DNA of 54,254 nucleotides from JAAYCB01 sp012744395 (GTDB lineage Bacteria > Planctomycetota > Planctomycetia > Pirellulales > Thermoguttaceae): the NCBI GenBank assembly GCA_028703175.1, contig JAQVNJ010000026.1, positions 1 to 54,254 of the forward strand, written 5' to 3'. Both the position numbers and the translations under genes were made by a program. How positions within the stretch are numbered: position 1 is the stretch's first letter; each line of letters starts with the position of its first letter. The notes beneath the pieces were generated by a model. That model did not search any database. It was not told the DNA's origin and saw only the letters and a list, made by a program, of their open reading frames with translations. Below are positions 16,637 through 25,112 of this stretch, in pieces.

Positions 16637-17959
16637 TCACGGATTGATCCATCCGAAGACCATGCCCACAATCGTGCTCATGATCACACACAAGAATACG
16701 AATGTGGCCGTCTTTTTGAAGCCGATGACGCTGTAAATGACGGCGATGCTCGGCAGCGACAGCGCCGGCCCGGCCAGAAGGAGAGCCAACGCAGGGCCGC
16801 GGCCCATTCCCAGGCCGAGCAGGGCCTCCAGGATCGGGATCTCGGTCAAGGTGGCGAAATACCACATCCCGCCGATCATCGAGGCGATGAGATTCGCCCG
16901 GAAGCTGTCGCCGCCGACCCAACCGGCGACGATTTCTTCCGGAATCAGGGCCCCGACGAAGCCGGTCACCAGGACGCCGCCGAACAGCAGGGGGATGATC
17001 GACTTGGAGAAACTCCATGTCTGATCCATCCACTCGCCCAGTTCCTGCCGGTCGAACCAGGCCCAGATCATCGCCAGGACAGCCAGGAAGCAGGCGCCGG
17101 CGAAATACCAGCGGTGGTGAAACACCCAGGCGGCCCAAAGGTAACTTTCGGGAGTCCAGTCTTTCTCCGCGGCGATCTCGCTGGTGGGGAACGTGAGCTT
17201 CGCGCCCTTGTTCAGGTCGCCCAACGGCGCATTGAGTTGCACGCGGTACATCTCGCCGGTCTTCTGCAAGACGGAGACTGTCATCACCGTGCCGTCCGTC
17301 TTCTCGATGATCGTCTGGCTGGGATTGGCCCAATCGCTGAACACCAGGAAGGCGATCATCGCAATGAAGAACAAAGCCGTCTGCCAGAGGTTTCGCTTCG
17401 CCGGGGGCGGATCGGGCATGGCCATTACGGCGGCTGTCCGCTGCTCGTCGTCCTTGCGGAAGATGGCCGCCATGATCAGCCCGATGACGACAGCGAAGAC
17501 GATCGAACCGATGATCCGAGCGATGCCCAGGTCGAAGCCCAGCACCCGAGCGGTCAGGAAGATGGCCATCACGTTGATCGCCGGCCCGGAGTAGAGGAAC
17601 GCCGAAGCCGGTCCGAGTCCCGCGCCGACGCGATAGATGCCCGCGAACATCGGCAAGACGCTGCAAGAGCAGACCGCCAGCACCGTTCCGGAGGTTGAAG
17701 CCACGCCGTACGCTTCGATCTTATTGGCCTTGGGGCCGAGGTGCCGGAGGACCGCCTCCTTGGAGAAGAAGACGGCGATCGCCCCGGCAATGAACATCGC
17801 GGGCACGACACAGGCGAGCGTGTGGTACTGGGCATACCACTGGAGCATGAAGAACGCTTCCATGATCGCGTTCTGGATCTTCGCATCGGTGAAATTCAAG
17901 AAGTAGGCGAGCAGAAAGACCGTGGCCAATGCCACGAAGATGCCAAGTTCCTTTTTCAT
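16637..17959 (-). CDS. ArsP/YraQ-type permease (PF03773-like)
   Basis: 440 residues with about 8-10 hydrophobic segments in two bundles around a soluble insert (190-290). The first bundle carries GTVLAVCSCSVLPMFAGIY, with Cys97 and Cys99 in the CSCSVLP motif of the ArsP_1/YraQ permeases; the second carries IPLLFGGVLVTGFVGALIP and LTEIPILEALLGLGMGRGPA. Members export methylated trivalent arsenicals or other soft species (established for ArsP); substrate here is not proven. AAGGA lies 6-7 bp before ATG. An inverted repeat, the likely ArsR operator, lies about 195 bp upstream at 18154-18175. Confidence 0.88.
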   Translation of the reverse strand: MKKELGIFVALATVFLLAYFLNFTDAKIQNAIMEAFFMLQWYAQYHTLACVVPAMFIAGAIAVFFSKEAVLRHLGPKANKIEAYGVASTSGTVLAVCSCSVLPMFAGIYRVGAGLGPASAFLYSGPAINVMAIFLTARVLGFDLGIARIIGSIVFAVVIGLIMAAIFRKDDEQRTAAVMAMPDPPPAKRNLWQTALFFIAMIAFLVFSDWANPSQTIIEKTDGTVMTVSVLQKTGEMYRVQLNAPLGDLNKGAKLTFPTSEIAAEKDWTPESYLWAAWVFHHRWYFAGACFLAVLAMIWAWFDRQELGEWMDQTWSFSKSIIPLLFGGVLVTGFVGALIPEEIVAGWVGGDSFRANLIASMIGGMWYFATLTEIPILEALLGLGMGRGPALALLLAGPALSLPSIAVIYSVIGFKKTATFVFLCVIMSTIVGMVFGWINP

Positions 17960-18153
17960 TGGGTTTCCTTATCGGTGATTCTAAGTTGCGTTGCCACTTG
18001 GCGAAAGCGGCAAACGACTCGCCAAAGCAGAAACGTCGTTGCGAAACAGTCGCTGCTGTTCTTGGGCCGTCTTGCGGATCGGCACGCCAACCCGTATCAG
18101 AGGGGTGAAGCCGCAGTCCATCCGTGCCTGTCACGGGAATGATCGGCGTTTAT

Positions 18154-18175
18154 TATTTGGCAGTTTAGCCAAATA
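18154..18175. promoter_or_regulatory. Perfect 8-bp inverted repeat, likely ArsR operator
   Basis: TATTTGGC (18154-18161), a 6-bp spacer AGTTTA, then GCCAAATA (18168-18175). It sits in the AT-rich centre of a 359-bp spacer (17960-18318) that otherwise holds no supported gene, downstream of acr3 and upstream of the permease. The half-site recurs near both arsR genes. Confidence 0.65.
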
Positions 18176-18318
18176 GCGTTCCGAGAACAATCTCACCGCG
18201 ATCTTTCCCAAGTCACCCACAGGCTGTGCCGACGAACCACCCGCACGAGGGACCTGCTGTCCAAAACACGTCTCGGGAGAACCTCCCAGGTCTGTTGCCG
18301 TTTCCGCGAGGCCTGGGC

Positions 18319-19419
18319 TTACCGGCAGGCTTCTTCAGCGGGCGCTGCAACTCCTCCCTCGTCACCACGCGCTTCGCCGCCAAAATACCGCCGTTGGAAG
18401 TACAGGGCGACGTTCACCAATCCGATCAGCACGGGCACCTCGACCAATGGGCCAATCACTGCCGCGAAGGCAACCCCCGAGTTGATTCCGAAGACAGCCA
18501 CTGCCACGGCAATCGCCAACTCGAAATTGTTGCTGGCCGCCGTGAAGGAAAGGGTGGCCGTCTTGGAGTAGTCCGCCCCAGCTTTCCTGCCCATCCAGAA
18601 GCTGACGAGGAACATCAATACGAAGTAGATCAGAAGCGGCACGGCGATCCGCAGCACGTCGAGGGGAATCGCCACGATCAACTCCCCCTTGAGGCTGAAC
18701 ATCACTAGGATCGTGAAGAGCAGGGCGACCAGCGTAATCGGGCTGATCTTGGGAATCAGCACGCCGTCGTACCAGGCTTTGCCTTTGGCCCTGATGAGAA
18801 CCGCCCGCGACAGCAATCCTGCGATGAACGGAATTCCGAGGTAGATGAATACGCTTTCCGCGATCTGGTCCATGCTCACCTGGACGACGCTTCCGCTCAA
18901 CCCGAACAGCGGCGGCATCACGGTGATGAAGATCCAGGCGTACAGGCTGTAGAACAAGACCTGAAAGACACTATTGAACGCCACCAGCCCCGCACAGTAC
19001 TCCGTATCGCCTTTGGCCAGCTCATTCCAGACGATCACCATCGCGATGCAGCGGGCCAACCCGATCATGATCAGGCCAACCATGTACTCCGGATAACCGT
19101 GCAGGAACAGAATGGCGAGAAAGAACATCAGGATCGGGCCAACGATCCAGTTCTGCACGAGAGACAGGCCGAGTACCTTCCAGTTGCGAAAGACGTCGCC
19201 AAGCTCTTCGTATTTCACCTTGGCCAAAGGGGGATACATCATCAGGATCAGCCCGATGGCAATCGGGATGTTGGTTGTGCCAATCTGGAAAAGGTTGATG
19301 AACCCTTCAACGCCCGGAATCAGATATCCGGCCCCGACCCCGACCGCCATGGCCAGAAAGATCCAAAGGGTAAGGTAACGGTCCAGGAAGGAAAGCCTCT
19401 TGGCAACACGCGCAGTCAT
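18319..19419 (-). CDS. acr3: ACR3-type arsenite efflux transporter
   Basis: 366 residues from ATG 19419; longer in-frame upstream codons are not family-like and were rejected. About ten transmembrane helices are visible. Hallmarks are FLDRYLTLWIFLAMAVGVGAG, MMYPPLAKVKYEEL, GLARCIAMVIVWNELAKGD with the essential TM4 Cys (Cys124) of ACR3, and AVIGPLVEVPVLIGLVNVAL with the conserved TM9 Glu. It exports arsenite through the inner membrane as a proton antiporter. The gene is 118 bp downstream of arsR copy 2 on the same strand, so it is probably arsR-acr3. No arsC reductase is visible in the window. Confidence 0.96.
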   Translation of the reverse strand: MTARVAKRLSFLDRYLTLWIFLAMAVGVGAGYLIPGVEGFINLFQIGTTNIPIAIGLILMMYPPLAKVKYEELGDVFRNWKVLGLSLVQNWIVGPILMFFLAILFLHGYPEYMVGLIMIGLARCIAMVIVWNELAKGDTEYCAGLVAFNSVFQVLFYSLYAWIFITVMPPLFGLSGSVVQVSMDQIAESVFIYLGIPFIAGLLSRAVLIRAKGKAWYDGVLIPKISPITLVALLFTILVMFSLKGELIVAIPLDVLRIAVPLLIYFVLMFLVSFWMGRKAGADYSKTATLSFTAASNNFELAIAVAVAVFGINSGVAFAAVIGPLVEVPVLIGLVNVALYFQRRYFGGEARGDEGGVAAPAEEACR

Positions 19420-19537
19420 GGTCTGATTGCTCCGGATTGCTTTGCTGTGCGGAAGCAGGATCCGCACCTGGCTCGCCCGAAACGGCGGCTGCGAGCGAGC
19501 GGCGGAATCCTTTCTCCCGAACGCGGTTTTGTGGCCA

Positions 19538-19924
19538 CTACTGGTTCTGTTTCCGGCAGAGCTGATTTCGGTCCATCTTGAGGATTTGCTCCATCCGCTT
19601 GGAGTCTTCGCTCGCCTCCCGGTTGGCGGCAAGCAATCGGGAAACCGTGGCGGCGATTTCACGGGCTTCGTTGGGCGAGTTGGCGTCGGCCGCGCGGTAG
19701 TAGACCCACCGCCCCTCCTTGCGGCACTCCACGAGCCTCGCCTGATGGAGGATCGCCAAATGCTTCGAGACCGTGGACTGGGCCAGTCCCAGCAACTCGA
19801 CAAGCTGGCAGACAGAGAGTTCCCGCCCCTCGACGGCCCAGAGGATTCGGACCCGGTTTTCGTCGGCCAGGGCCTTGAGGGCCGCCATCAGGCGGCGCAT
19901 GTCACAGCTATTACATTTCGCCAT
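19538..19924 (-). CDS. arsR: ArsR-family repressor (copy 2)
   Basis: 128 residues from ATG 19924, chosen over an upstream ATG because the shorter form matches the family and the operator-like site covers the longer leader. The winged helix contains ALADENRVRILWAVEGRELS, then VCQLVELLGLAQSTVSKHLA and RLVECRKEGRWVYYR. The metal-site helix reads ELSVCQ with only Cys39, while an extra N-terminal pair, Cys4 and Cys7 (CNSC), is present. Either the site uses the N-terminal Cys, as in some divergent ArsR proteins, or the inducer differs from copy 1. It controls acr3 and probably itself. Confidence 0.92.
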   Translation of the reverse strand: MAKCNSCDMRRLMAALKALADENRVRILWAVEGRELSVCQLVELLGLAQSTVSKHLAILHQARLVECRKEGRWVYYRAADANSPNEAREIAATVSRLLAANREASEDSKRMEQILKMDRNQLCRKQNQ

Positions 19925-19938
19925 ATGACCAAATATAG
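19917..19938. promoter_or_regulatory. Operator-like site over the arsR2 start
   Basis: On the minus strand this reads ATATTTGGTCATATGGCGAA followed by AT. ATTTGG and GCGAAAT flank a CATATG core as an imperfect inverted repeat overlapping the start codon (19922-19924). It is consistent with autorepression by ArsR, and its half-site matches 18154 and 14000. Confidence 0.5.
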
Positions 19939-19970
19939 GCAACCTTGGCTGCCCGGTCAAGAGCGGCCTG

Positions 19971-20570
19971 TCACCCCTGCCGCGACGGGTAGATTTTCAC
20001 CAGCCAGACGAGGGCCAGAAAGTCGTAAAAGCCGTGCGTGATGATCGGAACCAGCAGGTTTCCGCTGATCATCCACAGCCCGCCCAGGAACAATCCCATC
20101 GTGGCGGCAAGGACGACGTAGGCCGAGTTGATCGGGTGCAACAGGCCGAACACGAGCGAGGCGGCGGCCAGGCCGGCGATCGGCCCGTAAGGCTCTCCGA
20201 TCCACCGTGCGAGACCTTCCTGGAGGAGGCCGCGGAAGAACATCTCTTCGCCAATCCCGGCAAGCGCGGAGATCAGGGCCAATTCGGCCAGCGTCGCTTG
20301 GGCGAACAGCGGCCGCAGCAGGCGGTCGACGACCTCCGCGATGTCGGAGAAGGGCCAGCGGGGAATCTCCGTGCAGGCCAGCAGCAAGAGCAGCATCGGC
20401 GCGGCGCCGGCGACTCCCCAAAGCACCGCCGGCCACTCAAAGCGGGTCAATCCGATCACGTCCCAGCCGATCAGCCAGCCGATGGCGATTGCCAGCACGC
20501 CCAGGCCACCCTCCATCAGAACGGCGGCGGGCAGCAGGTTCTTACCTGGAAACAGATCGCTTGACGGCAT
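19971..20570 (-). CDS. CPBP-family intramembrane metalloprotease
   Basis: 199 residues, largely membrane-embedded with about six hydrophobic segments. The CAAX-protease/bacteriocin-processing signature is complete: GIGEEMFFRG (Glu108-Glu109, Arg113), FGLLHP (His145) and a final HGFYDF His. Members act as glutamate/metal-dependent membrane proteases, but their physiological substrates in Planctomycetes are unknown. It is the last gene of the minus-strand block, 55 bp after the LptE-like gene, and ends just before the metalloid island. Confidence 0.9.
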   Translation of the reverse strand: MPSSDLFPGKNLLPAAVLMEGGLGVLAIAIGWLIGWDVIGLTRFEWPAVLWGVAGAAPMLLLLLACTEIPRWPFSDIAEVVDRLLRPLFAQATLAELALISALAGIGEEMFFRGLLQEGLARWIGEPYGPIAGLAAASLVFGLLHPINSAYVVLAATMGLFLGGLWMISGNLLVPIITHGFYDFLALVWLVKIYPSRQG

Positions 20571-20625
20571 CTTCTGCCACTCGGACTATCCGGCCTGCCG
20601 CGGTTTGCCGCCAGGCGCCCGAGCG

Positions 20626-21192
20626 TCACCACGGCGATTCCATCATTCCGACGATCTGCTCGGCGAGGCGCTGGATCGCCAGCTGCTGGGCCGTGGCCAC
20701 CGACTGGCCATACTCCGGCACGAAGGCGGCGGTGCCGCTGACCGAGGCCAGTTCCGGCGGCAGCGGCACGCTGCCATCATAGAGGATTCCGCCGTGGCGG
20801 TCGATCCAGCTCACCTCGACCTGGAGATTGACCTCCAGCTTCCGCGGGTCGTCGTAGCGGTTCTCGGCGATCACCCGCTTGTTTTCCGCGACGATCCGCC
20901 CGGCGAGCACGCTGTCGGCGTTGGACGAGCCGACGACCTTGTAGTTGGTCTTGTTCTCGATCGCCTTGGAGACCGCTTCGGTGAGCCGTTCTCCGAGGTT
21001 TCGGCGGAACGATTCGGAATCGAAGATGGGGACGTAGACGGTCTGGATATCCTGGGGGTAGAGGGCCTGGTTGCCGATCTGGTAGGTGGCGCACCCGCCC
21101 GGGGCGAGGGGGAACAGCAGGGCCGCCAGGAGCAGTCCGGCGAGCGGCGGTCGCCGGCCCCGCGGGGCTGGGTTTTCGGAGAAGTGTTTCAT
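20626..21192 (-). CDS. LptE-like outer-membrane lipoprotein
   Basis: 188 residues from ATG 21192, which leaves a 26-bp gap after the BamD-like gene; longer in-frame starts would overlap that gene. A signal sequence LLLAALLFPLAPGGC ends in a weak lipobox with Cys at about 33. The body reads YPQDIQTVYVPIFDSESFRRNL, LTEAVSKAIENKTNYKVV and DSVLAGRIVAENKRVIAENR. This alternating strand-helix pattern is that of the LptE family (LPS-assembly lipoprotein), which plugs LptD. Identity is by pattern, and LptD is not in the window. The neighbouring BamD-like gene supports an outer-membrane assembly role. Confidence 0.7.
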   Translation of the reverse strand: MKHFSENPAPRGRRPPLAGLLLAALLFPLAPGGCATYQIGNQALYPQDIQTVYVPIFDSESFRRNLGERLTEAVSKAIENKTNYKVVGSSNADSVLAGRIVAENKRVIAENRYDDPRKLEVNLQVEVSWIDRHGGILYDGSVPLPPELASVSGTAAFVPEYGQSVATAQQLAIQRLAEQIVGMMESPW

Positions 21193-21218
21193 GGCATTCC
21201 GCGCCGCTCGCGCGATGC

Positions 21219-22382
21219 TCAGTACTGGCGGCGTTCGAACATGTCGGTCAACCACTGGAAGTGGTTCTTGGGCACATCGGGCAGGTCTCGGATTTCCGCC
21301 AACCGGGTCTGGGCGGCTCGGGCAGCGGCCGTCTGCGGATACTCGCGGAGGATCGACTCGTAGTAGTAGCGGGCCGCGCGGTAGTATTTCCGCTTGTCGT
21401 AATACTGGCCGATCGTCCAGTCGCGGTTGGCCATTTCCTCGACGATCTTGTTCTTGGCCTCGATCACGCGCGGCCGCTCGGCGCCGAGTTCCGCGCCGAA
21501 TTGGACGAGCGCCTGGTCGGCGACTTCGCCGGCTTTTTTCAGCGGCCCGCTGTCATAGTAGCCGCCCTGGTAGAGCCGCTGCCAGCTTTCGATCGACAGC
21601 AGGTGCGCTTTCAACTGGTGTTCGCTCTTGGTGTATTCGGTTCGCAGCAGGTCGTACTGCTGGGCGGCGTCGCCGTACAGTCCGCGGACGAAGTAGGAGT
21701 TGGCCGAGGCGATCACGGCATCGTCGGCCAGGGGCCCCGTCGGGTCGTACATGCGGATGTCGTCGTAGGCCTTGATCGCGTAGCCGACCGTATCGATCCA
21801 GGGGCGCGATTGGTCGGTGAGATTCACGGCGAACCGGACCGGCGGGTCGGCGGCGGCGAGTTGCTCCCAGTAGCGTCCGATGGCGAACAGCCGCCGCGTG
21901 ACCGTGTCGAGATGCCGCGTGTAGTCGTGCTTCTTCAGCAGCTTCTGGTAGGCCCGGTGCGCGTCGGGATACTGGTCGGCGAAGAAGTAGCTTTCCCCGG
22001 CCAGGAACAGGGCGTCTTCCTCGAGCGTGGAATCGGGCCATCGCTTGGCCGCCGCGGCGAATTTGCGCCCCGCGGCGCTGTAATTCTCAGCGCGATACGA
22101 TTCGACGCCCTCTTGATAGAGCCGGCGGGCGATTGTCTCGTCGGGCCCGAGTCCGGCCGCATCGCGGAGCTTGCGATAGACGTTGGCCGGATCGAGGTCC
22201 TCCAGATCGAAGCCGTCGTCTTCCTCGGCTTCGGCGACGGCGCGGAGCGTCTCCCGGTCCGAGGCGTCTCCCGCCATCGGCGGATGGTCCGTCCGCGGCA
22301 GCGTATTGCATCCGCCCGCCAACACGGCCAGGGCGGCGGCAACCACCGCAATCCGGAGCTGATCCAACATGGTTGGGGACAT
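21219..22382 (-). CDS. BamD-like TPR lipoprotein
   Basis: 387 residues. Signal sequence IAVVAAALAVLAGGC with lipobox LAGGC (Cys at about 25) marks an outer-membrane lipoprotein. Tetratricopeptide-type helices follow: YQEGVESYRAENYSAAGRKF, DALFLAGESYFFADQYPDAH, ASANSYFVRGLYGDAAQQYD, and at the end YYDKRKYYRAARYYYESIL. This is longer than E. coli BamD (about 245) but has the same domain logic. It likely supports beta-barrel insertion by the Bam complex, though other TPR lipoproteins are possible. It is 49 bp after recO, and a GCCTGC-CCG-GCAGGC hairpin (22402-22416) sits in that gap. Confidence 0.72.
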   Translation of the reverse strand: MSPTMLDQLRIAVVAAALAVLAGGCNTLPRTDHPPMAGDASDRETLRAVAEAEEDDGFDLEDLDPANVYRKLRDAAGLGPDETIARRLYQEGVESYRAENYSAAGRKFAAAAKRWPDSTLEEDALFLAGESYFFADQYPDAHRAYQKLLKKHDYTRHLDTVTRRLFAIGRYWEQLAAADPPVRFAVNLTDQSRPWIDTVGYAIKAYDDIRMYDPTGPLADDAVIASANSYFVRGLYGDAAQQYDLLRTEYTKSEHQLKAHLLSIESWQRLYQGGYYDSGPLKKAGEVADQALVQFGAELGAERPRVIEAKNKIVEEMANRDWTIGQYYDKRKYYRAARYYYESILREYPQTAAARAAQTRLAEIRDLPDVPKNHFQWLTDMFERRQY

Positions 22383-22431
22383 CCTTGTCCTCGCTTCCCG
22401 CGCCTGCCCGGCAGGCTTGTTCGATCCACAT

Positions 22432-23187
22432 TCAGCGCCCGGCCAATTGGCCGAGGTAGTCGTGCAACCGAGGTTTGCGCCCCAGCAGGTGGCAGACGAA
22501 ATGGTTCAGCAAGCCGCGCAACTCCCCGCGGCTTCGCGCGTCGATTTCGATTCGCCGCCAGGCCTCGCCCGCGTCGGCAAACCGCGCCATGATCCGCAAG
22601 ACTCCCGCGTTGACCGAGGCGACCTTGCGTTTCCCTTGCCGGCACCGCCCGCAAAGCGCGCCGCCGTCGAGCAGCCCGAAGGTAATCCGCCCGGAAAGCG
22701 CGATTGGCTTGGCGCACTCCGCGCAGCGATCCAACGAGGGCAGGTGGCCCAGTTCTCGCAATCCGCCCAACTCGAAGCGGAGCAACCGCTTGCCCACCTC
22801 GTCGCCGGCGGCCAGTCCGGCCAGGGTTTCATCGGCCAGGTCGAACAGAGCGGGGTGGGGGTCGTGGTCATCCGTCAATGCGTCAAGCAACTCAGCGGTG
22901 TAGTAGGCGGCGTAAAGGCCGGCCAAATCGCAACCGGCGAGCCGGAAACGCCGTTCCAGCTTGGCCTCGGTCAACAGATCGAGCGTGTCGGACGATTTGC
23001 GGAGGAAGACTATTCGACATCGGGCCAGCAGGTCAAGAGCAGACTCGAAAGGACCCTTGAGCCGCCTGCCCCCCTTCGCCAGGCCCCGCACCTTGCCAAA
23101 CTCGCGCGTGAAAAGCGTCACCACCAGGCTCGACTCGCTGAAGTCGACCGTGCGCAGAACGATCGCGGTGGCTTTTTCCGCAGACAT
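22432..23187 (-). CDS. recO: DNA repair protein RecO
   Basis: 251 residues, typical length. N-terminal OB fold: EKATAIVLRTVDFSESSLVV and TREFGKVRGLAKGGRRLK. A C-terminal helical domain with a zinc-binding knot follows: Cys155-x2-Cys158 and Cys179-x2-Cys182. RecO with RecR loads RecA onto SSB-coated DNA in the RecFOR gap-repair path. It lies in a conserved minus-strand run after the CorC-like gene (75-bp gap). Confidence 0.95.
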   Translation of the reverse strand: MSAEKATAIVLRTVDFSESSLVVTLFTREFGKVRGLAKGGRRLKGPFESALDLLARCRIVFLRKSSDTLDLLTEAKLERRFRLAGCDLAGLYAAYYTAELLDALTDDHDPHPALFDLADETLAGLAAGDEVGKRLLRFELGGLRELGHLPSLDRCAECAKPIALSGRITFGLLDGGALCGRCRQGKRKVASVNAGVLRIMARFADAGEAWRRIEIDARSRGELRGLLNHFVCHLLGRKPRLHDYLGQLAGR

Positions 23188-23262
23188 AAGGCTGTGGCGA
23201 AATCTCCTGGATGCACGGGCGGACAGCGCGCCCCCGCGGCGCGCCGTGGTCAGGCCGCCCCT

Positions 23263-24600
23263 CTACGCGGTCTCTTGGCAACTGCGGTCGAGGACTTCGA
23301 TCCGCACGCGTTCGATCCGCCGCCGCGTGGCTTCGACGACCGTGATGCGGAGATTCTTCCACAGCAGCTCCTCGCCGTTGACCGGGACATGCCCCAGTTC
23401 CGTGAAGACGAATCCCCCGATCGTGTCGTAGTCCTCTTCCTCGGGCAGTTCGAGGGCCAACCGCTCGTTGATCTCGTCGACGTGGACCCGCCCCAAGACC
23501 TCGGCCGTCCGGCCGTCGATCTCCCGGATCCCGTCGACGAGGTCCTTGTCGTACTCGTCGATGATTTCGCCGACAATTTCCTCGAGCACGTCTTCCATCG
23601 TCACCAATCCGGAGACCCCGCCATACTCGTCGAGCACGACCACCATGTGCGTGCGATCCCGCTGGAACTCCTGCAAGAGGACGTCGACCGGTTTCGTCTC
23701 GGGAACGAAATGGGGCTCGCGGAGGAGGGAGGTCCAGGGCGCGCGGGGCTGGTCGGGGCCCTTGGCCAATTCCTGGAGGAGGTCCTTGGCGTAGAGGATG
23801 CCGATGATGTCGTCGCGCGTCTTCTCGTGAACGGGAATCCGCGTATGCCCGACGCGAACGACGAAATCCAGCGCCTCCTGCCAGGTCAACGAGCGGGGCA
23901 TCGAGACCATGTCGGTCCGGGGGGTCATGATCTCGGAAACGACCACGTCGCTCAATTCGATCACGCCCTCGATCATCTCGCGCGCGTCTTCTTCGAGCAA
24001 TCCTTCCCGGTGCCCTTCCGTGACGATCGTGCGAATCTCGTCTTCAAACGACTCCTCGTCGGAGGTCTCGCGCTGCCGATCCGCCAGCCGGTGGAGCACC
24101 GTGTCGAAGAAGCGGGCTGCCAAGACCAGCGGGGCCATGGCGGTGCCGACCGCGCGCCAGAGGGGCCAGGTGAAGAACAGGAACGGTTCGGCGTACAGGC
24201 GCGCGACCGTCCACGGAAGCCAGATCGCCGCGACGAGCATCGCCAGGGAAAACGCGCCGACTTCCGCCAGGGCCGATTGCCAGGAGGGGACGATTCCCTC
24301 GTGGAACCGGAGCGTCGCCCAATACACAGCGGCGGCCAGGGCCACGGCCATCCCCAGCACCTGGAACGTTTCGGCGGCCAGGGCCACGCGTTCGTACTGG
24401 TGGAGGATATCCCCGAGACGCTGCGGCGCCTCGCGGCGCCGGCAGACTTCTTCGAGTTCATGGCGGGAGAACCCGACGAGCGACCGGGCGCCGAGCGCGG
24501 CGACCCCGGTCGTCAGCAGGCCGGCCACGGCAAGCCAAATCAACACGGCTTCGGACATGATCAGGAAAAGGCTCTCCCGGGATACATTTTGGGTCATCAT
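23263..24600 (-). CDS. Hemolysin/CorC (CNNM-CBS) family membrane protein
   Basis: 445 residues. An N-terminal CNNM/DUF21 membrane region of about four helices (1-170) is followed by a CBS pair beginning at IELSDVVVSEIMTPRTDMVS and DIIGILYAKDLL, with DEYGGVSGLVTMEDVLEEIV in the second CBS. A CorC_HlyC/transporter-associated domain ends the chain (EINERLALELPEEEDYDTIG). Members transport or regulate Mg2+/Co2+ and are commonly located beside ybeY. The start follows the ybeY stop by 6 bp, with GGAG inside that gap. Confidence 0.93.
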   Translation of the reverse strand: MMTQNVSRESLFLIMSEAVLIWLAVAGLLTTGVAALGARSLVGFSRHELEEVCRRREAPQRLGDILHQYERVALAAETFQVLGMAVALAAAVYWATLRFHEGIVPSWQSALAEVGAFSLAMLVAAIWLPWTVARLYAEPFLFFTWPLWRAVGTAMAPLVLAARFFDTVLHRLADRQRETSDEESFEDEIRTIVTEGHREGLLEEDAREMIEGVIELSDVVVSEIMTPRTDMVSMPRSLTWQEALDFVVRVGHTRIPVHEKTRDDIIGILYAKDLLQELAKGPDQPRAPWTSLLREPHFVPETKPVDVLLQEFQRDRTHMVVVLDEYGGVSGLVTMEDVLEEIVGEIIDEYDKDLVDGIREIDGRTAEVLGRVHVDEINERLALELPEEEDYDTIGGFVFTELGHVPVNGEELLWKNLRITVVEATRRRIERVRIEVLDRSCQETA

Positions 24601-24606
24601 CTCCGC

Positions 24607-25065
24607 TCAGGCGGAACTCTCGTCCCACGGCGGCTCCAGCCCGAACGCCGCAAGGTGGCGCCGTTCTGCTTGCCGCATCCGCGCCCGCGCGGCATCCGAA
24701 TCGTCGCCGTACCCGACCAGGTGGAGGGCGCCGTGAACGACATACAAAAGCAGCTCGTCCTCGGCCGGCCAGGCGAGTTCGGCGGCAACCGCCCGGGCGG
24801 TGTCGATGCTGACGACAACCTCGCCTTCGAGGTGGTCGCCGCGGCGATCGAGCAGGAAGCTGATCACGTCCGTGGGCCAGTCGTGACCGAGGTGCCGGGC
24901 GTTCAATGCCTGGATCGTCGGATCGTCGACGATCGCCACGCTGACCTCTGCGGCGGCGATCTTCTCCGCCCGCAGGACATCGCGGACCGCCTGGCGGATC
25001 CGCTCCTCGTCGACGGGGTGGTCCGCTGGCTGATTGGCGATCTCCACCAGCAGTTCGTGTTTCAA
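24607..25065 (-). CDS. ybeY: Endoribonuclease YbeY (16S rRNA maturation)
   Basis: 152 residues. The zinc motif reads HGALHLVGYGDDSD: His111 and His115 are conserved, but the third ligand of the usual HGxLHLxGYDH motif is an Asp (121) here. The upstream GHDWPTDVISFLLD matches the family TDVLSFP strand. YbeY matures the 16S rRNA 3' end and takes part in 70S quality control. It sits between the 7TM-HD and CorC-like genes, a widely conserved order (phoH-ybeY-corC). Confidence 0.93.
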   Translation of the reverse strand: MKHELLVEIANQPADHPVDEERIRQAVRDVLRAEKIAAAEVSVAIVDDPTIQALNARHLGHDWPTDVISFLLDRRGDHLEGEVVVSIDTARAVAAELAWPAEDELLLYVVHGALHLVGYGDDSDAARARMRQAERRHLAAFGLEPPWDESSA

Positions 25066-25112
25066 GGCCCGTTCTCCTTGCGCCGCCGTGCGGGGACGAT
25101 CCCCGCGGCCGG

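Noticed and set aside
17960..18134. Short minus-strand gene between the permease and the operator
   Set aside because: The frame is open but continues into the permease in another phase, with no family resemblance or ribosome-binding site.
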